DNA from: Capra hircus
Taxonomy: Eukaryota; Chordata; Mammalia; Artiodactyla; Bovidae
Length of the DNA stretch: 64,000 nucleotides
Direction: 5' to 3'
NCBI RefSeq assembly: GCF_001704415.2
Contig: NW_017189517.1
Location: 11,791,167 to 11,855,166 of the forward strand
The translations under genes were made by a program, and so were the position numbers. Shown in pieces: positions 10,828 through 22,177 of the stretch. Numbering within the stretch: the first letter of the stretch is position 1; every line of letters starts with the position of its first letter. The notes under the pieces are model-generated. The model did no database searches. It was not told the origin of the DNA and was given only the letters and a program-made list of their open reading frames with translations.

Positions 10828-12916
10828 AACATAGAAATTGCATTAAGCATTCTCTCTGAGACCTTTAACCCATTCTTTATGTAAGTGGTTCAGAGCAAGA
10901 AGAGAGGAGTGTATAGTTTTTCTGTTTCTTCCAAATATCATTTTGAGAAATAACTATTAACTACTAAGAGAGGTCTGAAATATCTGACTTTTATAAAAGC
11001 CATCATAACTAACCCCCACCCAACTCCAACTCCAGCTCCAAGGATTCTGGAAGTCACCAGTGGACTCAAGAGACCCTTCTAAATAAAAATAAAACATATC
11101 AAATGTTAGTCAAGAGCTGTGACCCAAAGGAATAATCAGATTGATCATTTTAAGTGGTATGGCATGCCATAGAGAATCAGTACATAAGTGAGGATTAAAG
11201 AAAGATCTTAGAGTATGGTTACCCCTTTTGTTAATCCCCACGTGGCATGATCTACCACTCAGCCTTGGATCTTCTGGAGTAAATTAGTTCAGTAAGTAAG
11301 TTCTTTGAGGACTTCATAGGAGTAATTGATTTTGAGTGTTACAAGGTAGTAGAATGTGAATGAAGTTGATTTTATATTCCAAATTAATAAATCCCCAGAA
11401 CAAAGTATGACTTAGTCCACTATTATATCTGCCTATGGGTGAAAGGTTTGCCCTTGAAATCTTGGCAAGACCATTGAGAGCTTGTAAGGGAGCATGGTAG
11501 TCCAGAGTCAAAAAGTAGAGCTTGTCCTTGGTACTCTGGATTCACCATCCTGAGCTTGGTCCGGTCAGTGAAAGTGGGGATCCAACACCTGAGGTGGGGT
11601 AGTTTCATCACTTCTTCTTGGGGAATGAGCATTGAAGGGGATCCCTATTTCTGTAGTTCTCATGACTGTTTTAAAAGCCTTTGTCTTTTACTGTTGCCTC
11701 ATTGCACATGAGGGGTTTATTTCCCAGGTTCTGAATTCCCTTCATGTAGAATACTGCATGGCGGTCTGAGTAGTGGTTGGGAGACTAAAGACAGATTTTC
11801 TCTAACTTTGGTGTTTCCAATGTCCTTTCTCATCCTAGCTTTCTTATAATTTCCCCATCTCTCTTCTCAGTCTGGTATTTAGTGTTTCCCATAGCATATT
11901 ATAGCTGAGTGACTTGTGATCATTTTTAGTAGTTACACAACAAAGCATGTGCAGAACATGAGCCAATACTTAGCCAAAGTATGAAATGGAAAAGCTCTGC
12001 CAAACCCAGCTTCATAATCTTCCTTTCATAAAACTCGACTGTGTCGCTTGGTTTGCTCTCTCTTTTTAAAACTTCAGCCTCCATCATCCTATTTAAGGAA
12101 AGGATAGTACTACAAGGCCTACTGCCTAAATGATTTAGCTTATAGTTGAACCAAGGATATGGTGAACCCATCCTAGAGTTATCTTTGACCAAAGTGTTTC
12201 TTAAGCACGGTTATGGAGTTTAAGTTTTTGCCTATTTCCTAATGGTCTATACCATTTTGAAATGTCTTTTGTGTTTTCCAGAACAAGTCTCATAGTCTAG
12301 AAATTCCTGCTTGCCTTGCTACCTAATCAGAAATGCATTCCAGAAAAATCTCTGGCCCATAGTAGGTACCCAGTAACTACTTGTTGACATTTTAACTCTT
12401 CCTACCTTGTTTTCTGCTACAAGTCCTTTTTGTCCCTAATAAACATTGTAATGAAAAAATATCCTGCACTAGCCTGCTTTTCACAGACATTTTTTAATAA
12501 TAGCTCTGTACCTCTCCAAAATCCAGCCATTTTAGCAGTCTCACCAGTGTGGAACCCAATTAAAGATAGAAAACAAGCAATGTTTAACATTTAAGTTTCA
12601 TATTATTCTCTTTAAAGAGGCAGCGACACATGACAGATGTGGAAAATGATTTCAGTGTTTGCTGAGGTGCAGTGCTAGAGTCAGATGCAGCGAAGTGGCA
12701 AGTCCACAAGTCAATTGTTCTCTCTGGCTTTGGTTTTTTCATCTCTTAAATGTGAGAGCTATACTCGGTGATCTCTAGGGTCTCTTCCAACTCTTAAGAC
12801 TTCTATTATTCTCTGACCACCTTCTCTCCTCCCTCCAGGCCTGTTTGTTCCTCTGTCAAATGAGAGGGTGAGAAAGTATCAAAGTCCTAAGTCTCTGTAA
12901 CTTTAAAGGTGTGCTC

Positions 12917-12934
12917 TTTTTTTTTTTTTTTTTT
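12917..12934. repeat. Poly-T run
   Basis: 18 consecutive T within GPC4 intron 3. No attached retroposon body could be named. Confidence 0.6.
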
Positions 12935-13924
12935 GTCCAGAAAACCTAGCTTTCTAGCATGGCTATTCCTTAAGGGTATTGGTTAGCCAAGATTTTACTG
13001 TATATTAATACGTGGTTAAAAGGACCAATTTAGTGCCTAGGAAAACATTTGGCACTGGTTAAAACTGTGGAAAAGTCCTAATTCTTCCTAGGGAACCTTG
13101 ACTTCAGTGTATACAATTACATCCTGTTGGACAGTCGTCCCCCTTTACACTTGAGTTCTGTTTGAGATAAGAGAGAGTGTGTGTACATCAGATAGGAGCC
13201 TAACAGTGTGAAGTTTTTCTCCTGACAGTGTTAATCCCCCATTCCTGTTCCTAAGGCTACTGTTGATAAGTGGTATCCAAAGTTACACTCCAGAGCAGGT
13301 GAAGCGCACTGCTGCACTGCCCCGTGTCCCAGCATCTGTTCCCTGCGGTGGTATCTGCTTTCACAAGCCTGTTTGCAGAACTGGTTGGTACTGATAGAGA
13401 GGAATGCAGTAATCCTCTGATACTGACTCCAAAAGGGGAGGGTGGGGCCGAGAGACTGAGAAGACAGGACCTCTTGGGGGGCTGCCAGCTCGTGATCCTG
13501 GCCATGATCCTTTCTAAGCATTGATGGAAATGAATGACAGGATGGGATCAGCTCTTCTATGCCCAAGACAATTGCATCCTATAGAAGCAGAAAGATGAAA
13601 CTAAGTCTCATTTATCTGCAGAGGCCATCGAGCCACATCTGACTTTGGTGCCGCCTTCATCCTTGCTGCTTCCCTTGCTCATGAACTTTTAGTAGCTCTC
13701 TGTGTCCTGCCATATGGTGTCTTGGTTTCTGCCTGCTGTCTAAGCCCCTTAATAGCCTGGTCACATACGTAGTCCATCCTATACGCAGGCAACTTTGTTT
13801 CCCAGAATTCCTCAACCCCATCCACAGTCTGCTCCGTACCATGTATGCTTTTGTTGATTTCATTCTCCCTTAACTGCAGTGTTCTCCCTTCATTTGATCA
13901 TTTCAATCTAAACCGCTTGTGAAC

Positions 13925-14140
13925 AGCAGATGCAAACTATTGTATATAGAATGGATAAACAACAAGGTCCTACTATATGGCACAGGGAACTATATTCAAC
14001 ACCCTGTTATAAAACATAATGGAAAAGAATCTGAAAAATATAAATATATGCACAACTGAGTCCCGCTGCTGTACAACAGAAATGAAGCACAACATGGTAA
14101 ATCAACTATACGTTAATAAAATTTAAGATATAAATAAATC
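13925..14140 (+). mobile_element. L1 3' end
   Basis: Plus-strand L1 3' terminus with the phrases AACAAGGTCCTACTATATGG, AGGGAACTATATTCAACACC and TATACGTTAATAAAATTTAA before an A-rich end. The same type of 3' end occurs at 52088-52381 and, reversed, at 63645-63817. Confidence 0.82.
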
Positions 14141-14732
14141 AACCCCTTCTTCGGAATGTAACTAAGTCCCATGTCTTCTATCATGTGGACCCTGAGCACT
14201 CCATGCTTTGCTGCTCTCAAGCCTCAGACAGCCTTCACATAACCCCAAGTTCAAATTTATTCATATTCTTCCATGTAGGATACATCCATTTTGCTTTCTG
14301 TGCAGCTATGGGCAGAGAAAGGAGTACACACGAGCTACCCTTCTAAACCTTGACTGGGGGGCTTACATTTGAAAGGGCGGTCTAGCAGTTTGAAAAGAAG
14401 ATGTGCTCAGATTACAGTCTGGCATGGCACACACAGTGATGACCATCTGAAATGAGTGGGAGTAGTTGAGTGTGTGTGTCATATGCAGCTGAGCTGCTGA
14501 ATGTTCATTCCTACCTCCCCATGCCTTCCTAGCATACCCTTTTTCTTCATCTAATCTTGCTGTAATTCACCTCTTCGGTAAGCATGCCAGGCCATGCTAC
14601 ATGTGATCCGTTGTGACTCATATGTGAAATTCATGGCCAAGCCTTCAAAGTCAAGTTGATAGATTTGCAATATATATGCAGTTGCTGTCTCTATCTTGGT
14701 CCCACCATTGTCTATTTCTTCTCCCAAATTAG

Positions 14733-14898
14733 GTGAATCCCACCACCCAGTGTACCCATGCCCTGGTGAAGATGATGTACTGCTCCCACTGCCAAGGTCT
14801 CGTGACCGTGAAACCCTGTTACAACTATTGCTCCAACATCATGAGAGGCTGTTTGGCCAACCAAGGGGATCTTGATCTCGAGTGGAACAATTTCATAG
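14733..14898 (+). CDS. GPC4: GPC4 exon (probably exon 4), Cys-rich segment
   Basis: 166-nt exon between AG (14731-14732) and a GTGAGC donor (14899). Phase 0 in; out with one base of a split Asp codon. The previous exon ends in Val and this one opens VNPTTQC. It carries six closely spaced cysteines in the pattern QC-x9-YCSHC-x7-PCYNYC-x5-GC, part of the 14-cysteine signature of glypicans that staples the helical core by disulfides. It ends in GDLDLEWNNFI. A Bov-tA SINE starts 35 bp downstream of the donor. Confidence 0.97.
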
Positions 14899-14932
14899 GT
14901 GAGCAGGCGATTAATGTGTTTGTGTCACTCCC

Positions 14933-15124
14933 GGGCTTCCCAGGTGGCCCCCTGGTAAAGAACTCACCTGCCAATGAGGAGACATGGATTCGACCCCTGG
15001 GTTGGGAAGATCCCCTGGGGGAGAGCATGGTAACCCACTCCAGTATTCTTGCCTGGAGAATCCCATGGACAGAGGAGCCTTGTGGGCTGCAGAGTGAGAC
15101 ACGACAGAGCGACTAAGCACCCAC
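14933..15124 (+). mobile_element. Bov-tA SINE next to exon 4 donor
   Basis: Complete Bov-tA with an altered head (GGGCTTCCCAGGTGGCCCCC) and a short internal loss in the 3' part. It begins 35 bp after the exon 4 splice donor, in the transcript-sense orientation. Confidence 0.88.
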
Positions 15125-15197
15125 GCATGCACATGACTCATTAGGGATAGCTCACCTTCCAGCCACAAGAAATGTTTTATCTTTTAATTAAAAAAAA

Positions 15198-15317
15198 TTT
15201 TTTTTTTGGCTGTGCTGCATGGCTTGTGGGATCTTAGTTCCCTGACCAGGGATTGAACCCCTAGCCCCAGTAGTGAAAGTGCCAAGTCCTACCCAGTGGA
15301 CCAGCAGGGAATTCCCC
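15198..15317 (-). mobile_element. CHR-type SINE
   Basis: Reverse-strand CHR SINE: poly-T, GGCTGTGCTGCATGGCTTGT, TAGTTCCCTGACCAGGGATT, and the head complement ending in CAGCAGGGAATTCCCC. Confidence 0.82.
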
Positions 15318-16791
15318 AAGGGATGTTTTAATTGTCAGTGATGGAATTTCTGTTCATTATATAGTGATTCCCGGAGTTCTGATGGTACTCAAAGTTCATA
15401 CCGCTCTACTAGTAAATGTTCCCTTGAACTAATGGTGGCATTTCTGAAGACAGTGGACACCAAGCAAATACCAAGTTTCAATAATGAGAAAGTGCCTTTT
15501 TGACATTTTCCCCCAAAGGTTAGTTTTAGTTCTACATCGTAGGCTTGTATCCATGTAAACGCTGGAGTACAGCTACCACTGACCTGTGGAAGGAGCTTTT
15601 CAAATGGTACATTTGTGGCATTGCAACTGAATCTTCTGCATACCTGCCAGATACCACTTAGATATTTGGATCAGGTGTAATCTGACTGTGGAAATTTAGC
15701 AGTTATATTTCTGTAGAGGATTTAATGATCACAGACTGCTCTGGTGAGAGTGGAAGGACTTTTGCCCTGAGAATTTCAGAGGTCAGTGTTCTCACCTACA
15801 ACCTGAAACCTAGAAAACCTATTACTGGAACACAGACAGGGATGGAAGTGACCTAGCCCGTTTCCAAGAGGGTTAAGTATGATTTGTGGGAAATGACAAA
15901 TTAGGGATGATTGAAATATCCAGTCATCAGCTCCCTGGATGCCTGCTTAATGCATATGGGAATCCTGGAATGTTAGTGGCAGGTGTTGAAGCTATTATCG
16001 GTGTGGCTGCACACACAGACTGTCAGTACCCTAAAACAAACTCTCTCCCACCCTGCAGTTGCATTTGCATAATTGCAGATTTTGAGCGTCTTTGTAAGCA
16101 CCTATTTTTCCACTTATTTGTCCACATCCTGGGAACATGTATGCAATTTGCTGTGGGGAGGGAATGAGGGGATTGGAGCTGGGGAATGCTTTTTAGTCTG
16201 CATGAGATCTAATTATATTAACTCTGAAAGTGCATCAATCAATTGGCTCTAACAGATTCTTGAGAATACTGACACAAGGAAACAAAGATGTGAGTATTAA
16301 ACACCGCAGCACTATTGTAGGCTAAATAGTTCAAAGCTAGAAGACCTGAAAAAGAGTCCACACACAGAAAAGCAGAATCCCATGAAAGAGAAGGCCTAAG
16401 ACCAGACACACACACACCAGTGGCACATCATGCCCAGAAGGAAGCCATGGGAGAAATTGTAACTTGAAGATAATTTCCAGATCGAAATTAAAGTTGGTAT
16501 ACTTTTTCTTTTCTATCTTTTTTACTCGCCTTTCACCTCCACCTGCAAATGTCATGTTTGCAATTCACTTTTGCTTAATTCATTTTTAAGAAACAAGATG
16601 GTTTGCCTTTCCACGTTTCCCTGTGGCACCGAATGCGCTAGTTCTCTGGGCGAAGCAGTAACACCTGCACACAGGGATCTAGGTTGGCTAACTTTTCTAC
16701 AGGCACATCATGAATAACGTAAACCATTCTGTTATTCTGACGTGTCTGGGAAAAAGTGTAACTCATAAATTTGTCTTAAAATACAAATTCT

Positions 16792-16942
16792 AGGGACTCC
16801 CCTGGTGGTCCAGTGGCTAAGACTCTGAGCTTTCAATGCTGGGGCCCTGGGTTTGATCCCTGGTTGGGGAACTAGATCCCACATGTCACAACTGACACCC
16901 TGTGCAGCCAAATAAATTAGTAAAAATAAACATTTACAAAGG
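16792..16942 (+). mobile_element. CHR-type SINE
   Basis: Head GGACTCCCCTGGTGGTCCAG through the A-rich tail AAATAAATTAGTAAAAATAA. Flanked by the 8-bp duplication CAAATTCT (16784-16791 and 16943-16950). Confidence 0.87.
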
Positions 16943-18200
16943 CAAATTCTATATATTTTTCCAAGAGCTTGCAGGTCCATGTCAATACCATACTCTGGCT
17001 TCCTTAATTTACGTCTTCAGCCACGTACTCTAAATCAAGGAGGACGTCCATGGCTGCTGTTCTTCCTGTGCGTTTGACAAATTACATTTGTTATCTTTAG
17101 AAACAAAATTAAACTCAAGTGGAAATTGGTAGGATTTCAGAATCAATTTTCCTCATTTATTTTAAATAGTTTTTTTGGAGGGAGGAGGAATATAATTCTA
17201 TCTAAACTGAATTTTTAATGGGTATTTTATTCTTAATTTCTAATAAGCTGATATAAAAGGCCAGGAGTAACAGACATTGTCAATCTCCAGTGCTTTTTCA
17301 TGGCTTTTCACAAGGGGTTAATTAATTTGCTCAGTGGTTGTCGAATTCAGTCCCAATTTACATGCCTATGCCATAAGTTCAGTTTTTTCTTTTCCCTTCA
17401 CAAGGAATTTTTCCTCCTTTAAATGACTGCAGTTAATGAATGGTCAAGGAGGGCTCTTCCCCCCTGCTTCCTTAAATCAGATCACGGGGTTAAGTCGGAA
17501 AACTGCCTTTTGTTCATCCAGTCTGGTCTTGAGGCTAAAGATGTGGGTTTGTGATTATCAGCAGCACAGAGCAAAAGGAATCACTTTTTCTTGTGAGAAG
17601 GGGCTGGTTTGTTGCAGGGTGGGAGGGAGCTGTCATGAACACTGAAATGCTGCAGTCAGACTAGAACCTTTAAAGAGACTAAGGATGAGTTTTTCAATCT
17701 GCCTTAACATTGTGCCCTCCTCTCTCTCTTGAACTGCACCTATTAAACTGTCACCCACCTTGATAAAGGTGGATCCAAATAGTTAAAACACCTTGGACTT
17801 GGTTTATAAGCGGTTATAGGAAACCCTCTTTTTGAATGACTCCCAGCCAACCTTCTTCATATCATGTGTCGCTGCCATTGGGGATTTAGTATGAGGGGGT
17901 TGGGATTGCTGGCTAGGCCATCAGCCAGTTCCTGGCAGGAGGCAGCCTAGAGTCATCAGAAGCAGTGACACTGGATTTGACATCATCAGATCATGGAGGC
18001 GCCCAGTGGATGGCTTAGCCGGACCTGTCCCAGCACTGAGCAGGGACTTTGGCTCCCGGGCTGCAGGCTGTGGGCAAAACACAGCCTCACTCACATTCTT
18101 CAGCAGCACCACACGCAACGCTGGTATGACAGTTTCAGCCCCACTCCCTTCTTAGGCCCTTGTGCATGGCCAGCCGGCCTGGAGTTGACAGACACCAAAT

Positions 18201-18392
18201 GATACTGGGACGGATTGGGGGCAGGAGGAGAAGGGGACGACAGAGGATGAGATGGCTGGATGGCATCACTAACTCGATGGACGCAAGTCTGAGTGAACTC
18301 CGGGAGTTGGTGATGGACAGGGAGGCCTGGCATGCTGCGATTCATGGGGTCGCAAAGAGTCGGACACAACTGAGCGACTGAACTGAACTGAA
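18201..18392 (+). mobile_element. BovB LINE extreme 3' end
   Basis: Last 190 bp of BovB. The translation includes GRRRRGRQRMRWLDGITNSM, and the element ends in the (ACTGA)n-type terminus. It is strongly 5'-truncated. Confidence 0.9.
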
Positions 18393-20065
18393 AGAGCCAG
18401 AAGAATCGGGGTTTGTGTTCCCTTTCACAAGCATGTTTGTGATCTGGCCTTTCCTCACCCCTAGGGGAATAAGTAGTGAGGGGATGCACTGTTTCCTTCC
18501 TATGTAAACCTCTGTATTTGGGATTTTTCTCTGGAGCTGGTGACTTCTTGGCTCTGAAGGTCTGTGTTCTGCGGACATGGTGGTACTGATGCTTTGACAG
18601 TGATGAACACGTTTAGGTTTTGCTCCACTTGTTTACAGAGCTCCCCTTTCACTAGCACATCAAATGCATTTTTCCTCTCCTGGAAAAATGGTATATTCAT
18701 GCCGGCAGGCTTTCCTTAGAGGTTGGGAGCGTCAGGTTTTGGTGATTACCACAATGTGACCTGAAACTTCATTCATTATGACTTTCCCCCCAAATTTGCA
18801 TTGCTTGGAAGTCTGCTCATGTTTTGTGACATTGGAATTCTGGTTGAGAGAAATGAGCTCGAGCTTTAAAATGTTGGGCCACATTTGTTCTTGGGGGAGG
18901 TGGAAGGTTGCTGACCACCTGTGAGCTTAGGTAGAAGTTCAGCTGTGGCCTATGCTTTGAGAGGGACTTACTATGTTCTAGAACCTTGCCCTTCTTTCCA
19001 GCAGCTGTCCTTGGACTACCTGAAGGCTGTGGAGTCTGTGGACCTAACTCTCCTTTAAGGGGAAAGAGCACATGGAAAAGTTCACTGCTTGTCATAAATG
19101 AGGCATCATTTTTCTCATTTGAATATGACCTTTCCAGTTTCTTCTAATTTTGCACAATAAGTATCAGGGAAAACTACTAACTAAATCCCAAGAACCATGG
19201 ATGACAAGAAAACCAGTACAGGGGGTGATTGTCTTTAAGAGATTCACCGTGTCCTAAAAAATTCTAGACTTTTCCAAAATGTAGAAATGATTTGCTGAGT
19301 AATTAGTGAAGGATACACATTGTAAACACAGATTTTGTGCCCTGTCTCTGTTTTTTTCATTTGAATAAAAAAGTGACACATGTTTTTTGCTTTAAAATAA
19401 CTCAGGACCCTTGTATTTGAAATTGGAAGTTTATCTTAATACAAAAATGCATTCTACAAAATGCCATTACTTGTGAAGTCCTTAGAATTCCTAAGGAGGT
19501 GCCTAGGAACACTTTCATTTATATTTTCTAACTGCGTACCCAAGGATCTGAAAGGGTTTCATTTAAAAAATGAAAGAAAAGAATTGGTATGCCAGGATTT
19601 GAGCTGATTTATGTTTTTGACTCTTGTAAATCAAACATGAAATGGGAAGAGCCGTGGAAGTCCCTGGGTGAGCCGTCATGTTATTCTGCTCCCAGCCTTA
19701 GGTGTGTCAGGCAGGAGCTAGGTCAAAGCTATGCAGTGACAGCTACTGACACGTGGAGGGATGAATTATCAGCGTAATAGAAGGTTCCCGATTGTGTTTT
19801 CTTGCTGGGGGAGTAAAGTCTTCATCCGGCCACTTCCCACTCTAGAGAGCTGGTGGTACATAGCGACTGAATGCAGTTTTGTGTCATAGAAAAAGATACG
19901 AAAGCATGAATTAATGATGGTCATGCCTCCCCCTCCAACACCCCCCCCCCCGCCTCAACACACACAAGGGAAACAAAGACAGTAAAATAATCAGACTGAT
20001 CACTCAAGGCCAAGCTAATGATTTGCTTTGTATTCTGTATTGTTCTGCCCCAAACCTCATGTTAG

Positions 20066-20196
20066 ATGCTATGCTGATGGTGGCTGAGAGGCTGGAGGGT
20101 CCTTTCAACATTGAGTCAGTCATGGATCCCATCGACGTGAAGATATCAGATGCTATTATGAACATGCAGGAGAACAGTGTGCAGGTATCTCAGAAG
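20066..20196 (+). CDS. GPC4: GPC4 exon (probably exon 5)
   Basis: 131-nt exon. It completes the split Asp codon from exon 4 (D-AMLMVAERLEGPFNIESVM), runs through DPIDVKISDAIMNMQENSVQ, and ends after Gln-Lys at a GTAAGG donor (20197). Helical part of the glypican core. The acceptor AG is at 20064-20065. The intron that follows is only 84 bp; reading into it would add about 14 residues before a stop. Confidence 0.97.
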
Positions 20197-20280
20197 GTAA
20201 GGAAGGCAGGTCCTGGATTGGAGAGGTGGGGCCCACTCTAGCCTGCTATGCCTCATGTGGCCACATTTATGCCCATGCAG

Positions 20281-20427
20281 GTTTTCCAGGGATGTGGACC
20301 CCCCAAGCCCCTCCCAGCCGGTCGGATTTCCCGTTCCATCTCAGAAGGCACCTTCAGTGCCCGCTTCAGGCCCTTCCATCCTGAGGAGCGCCCCACTACA
20401 GCAGCTGGCACCAGTTTGGACCGATTG
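20281..20427 (+). CDS. GPC4: GPC4 exon (probably exon 6), furin-site segment
   Basis: 147-nt exon, phase 0 at both ends, acceptor AG at 20279-20280, donor GTGAGC at 20428. It begins VFQGCGPPKPLPAGRISRSI. The Arg-Ile-Ser-Arg sequence fits the furin-type proprotein-convertase site at which glypicans can be cut into two disulfide-linked subunits. Downstream residues (FSARFRPFHPEERPTTAAGT) form the loop after the cleavage site. One glypican cysteine (GCG) is present. Confidence 0.97.
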
Positions 20428-21115
20428 GTGAGCCCTGGGGCAGGAATGGCCATGTTTAATGGCAAAAAACTGAAAACATTTGCTCAAAATGCAGTTTGAT
20501 TGGAGGATTCCAAGCACAGGGTCTTTTCAGGTGAAACTTTTCCAGCAAATTGCACAACAATGTCAGTGAACCTGCTTCTCTGATTTCCTCGCTCAGAAAG
20601 TTCATCCATAGAGCTAGGAAGTGGGGTGCTCTGAGGCTTATCTGGACACTTTACCTTTTATGTCACAGTGCAGGTAACTCATAGGCTGGATCCTGAGTCA
20701 TCAAAGCCGTGCCAGAAGATACTGTGTTTTTCCAGTGTATCTCTGGGGCGTGGGACCTGGTAGGCCTCAGATGATAGTTCTAATGAAGAACAGGAATGGA
20801 CAGTGGGTGTAGGCACTAGGCAGCTTTTTTTTTTTTTAATGGCAACTTAATTCAGAGCTTGCATTTCATCTGTTAATTCTTGTGGTGATTTTATACATTT
20901 TACATAGAAGTATTGGGATAACCAGAAAGGTTGTTCAGGTTTTCCCATGATGTGGGAAAACCTGAACGAATTTTTGGCCGAGCCAAAGTCTGCATTTTTA
21001 TCTTCAGACTCCAGAGAGGCTCTGGAGATACTTTAGACATGATCTGAAGGCACATGTGTAGGTAGTTTGGGGTTTTTACAGAGGTTTTTGTGTTCTCTCT
21101 CTTTCTCTTAATGAG
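20428..21115 (+). other. GPC4: GPC4 intron 6 (688 bp)
   Basis: GTGAGC donor to an AG at 21114-21115 preceded by a long pyrimidine tract (TCTCTCTCTTTCTCTTAATG). It contains a poly-T run (about 20826-20838) and a mariner-type MITE (20911-20990). Nothing else is recognised. Confidence 0.92.
20911..20990. mobile_element. Mariner-derived palindromic MITE
   Basis: About 80 bp starting TATTGGGATAACCAGAAAGG and ending with GAACGAATTTTTGGCCGAGC. This resembles the short palindromic mariner elements of ruminants, whose ends read roughly TATTGGGTTGGCC and its complement (recalled from family knowledge). Seen directly: perfect 15-bp inverted arms GTTCAGGTTTTCCCA (20933-20947) and TGGGAAAACCTGAAC (20953-20967) around a 5-nt loop, with weaker pairing outside. 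It lies in the GPC4 transcript, 126 bp upstream of exon 7. Confidence 0.8.
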
Positions 21116-21252
21116 GTTACTGATGTCAAGGAGAAACTGAAGCAGGCCAAGAAGTTCTGGTCCTCTCTTCCTAGCAGTGTCTGCAATGATGAGAGGATGG
21201 CTGCAGGGAGCGGCAATGAAGATGATTGCTGGAACGGGAAAGGCCAAAGCAG
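21116..21252 (+). CDS. GPC4: GPC4 exon (probably exon 7)
   Basis: 137-nt exon from an AG acceptor (21114-21115) to a GTGAGC donor (21253). Translation VTDVKEKLKQAKKFWSSLPS, then VCNDERMAAG and EDDCWNGKGQS, ending two bases into an Arg codon. It supplies two conserved glypican cysteines (VCND and DCWN). Confidence 0.97.
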
Positions 21253-21893
21253 GTGAGCCGTCGTTGACCAAGTGTGCAGTTTCTCCCTACATGATGGGGA
21301 ACTTTCAGAGAAGGTTTGCTCGGTCATTTCAACGAGGCATTGTGAAGCCTTTCACAAGCAGGTGGCAACAACATGGAAGATTTCTAAGCATTCTTAGGAA
21401 CTGGCGTAGAAGTGTTGGGAAGGCCCCCAGCTACTTGCAGAGAGTCTCAGGGCAAAGGTTTATGCCCGTGGTTATATGATAGCGTTACTGCTGCAACCAA
21501 GGATTGAGTTGTTCTGACAGTGTCATTATTTTTCATATTTAATACCTGTGATCCTGTGCCTGATGGCATGGCCGCATCAAGTACCAGTTCTCAAAAGATC
21601 TCATTGTCTTCCTTGATGATGCTCTGTGTCCCTCCCCTACATACCCAGTAACTTAGACAAGTGTCCACTTAACTCTGCCCCACCAACCTCCACAACATGG
21701 GTAGTTTTCAAAAAGGTCCCAGAGTGGAGGAACATGTGTATCCCCAGGAAGAGGAGAGATTCTGAGTTATTCAAAAGGCAAGCACTTGCAGTTCACTGCA
21801 AGTGGCCAATACTAGAACCTAGCAAGAATCTTTGCCAATCTTCGGCAGCTTTTGTTTTACTGATCCTCTTAACGAGGTCCTTTCTCATTGCAG
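21253..21893 (+). other. GPC4: GPC4 intron 7 (641 bp)
   Basis: GTGAGC donor to CATTGCAG acceptor. Repeat-free as far as I can see. Short open frames here are not recognisable proteins. Confidence 0.92.
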
Positions 21894-22069
21894 GTACTTG
21901 TTTGCTGTGACAGGAAATGGTCTAGCTAACCAGGGCAATAATCCAGAGGTGCAGGTTGACACCAGCAAACCGGACATACTGATCCTTCGTCAAGTCATGG
22001 CTCTTCGAGTTATGACCAGTAAGATGAAGAATGCTTACAATGGGAACGATGTGGACTTTTTTGATATCA
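21894..22069 (+). CDS. GPC4: GPC4 exon (probably exon 8)
   Basis: 176-nt exon. It completes the Arg codon, then encodes YLFAVTGNGLANQGNNPEVQ, VDTSKPDILILRQVMALRVM and KMKNAYNGNDVDFFDI, ending one base into a Ser codon at a GTAAGC donor (22070-22075). This is the C-terminal end of the globular core, just before the flexible stalk. The following intron is 108 bp. Confidence 0.97.
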
Positions 22070-22177
22070 GTAAGCATGTGTGCTTCTAAAGAACAAAGTG
22101 TTATGTGTTTGTTTGTACACCTTGAGATGAGAAAGAACAGAATAAACATTCCTCTTTTTATCCCCCCCAAAAAATAG

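Larger units (their letters stand above)
3093..14732 (+). other. GPC4: GPC4 intron 3 (11.6 kb)
   Basis: Begins GTAAGT and ends with a pyrimidine tract and AG at 14731-14732. Recognised contents are CHR SINEs, Bov-tA SINEs, an interrupted L1 (5256-6390), a MIR (10325-10520) and an L1 3' end (13925-14140), each listed separately. Long stretches such as 3770-5255, 6391-7957, 8146-9058 and 10828-13924 carry nothing I can name, apart from poly-A/T runs (4248-4266, 12917-12934) and possible MIR traces near 12.7-12.8 kb. Short open frames inside have no recognisable domains. Confidence 0.9.
14899..20065 (+). other. GPC4: GPC4 intron 4 (5.2 kb)
   Basis: GTGAGC donor to an AG acceptor at 20064-20065. 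It contains a Bov-tA (14933-15124), two CHR SINEs (15198-15317, 16792-16942) and a BovB 3' end (18201-18392). The remaining sequence, including 15318-16783 and 16951-18200, shows only short unremarkable open frames, a CA run near 16404-16417 and a C-rich run near 19940-19951. Confidence 0.9.
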
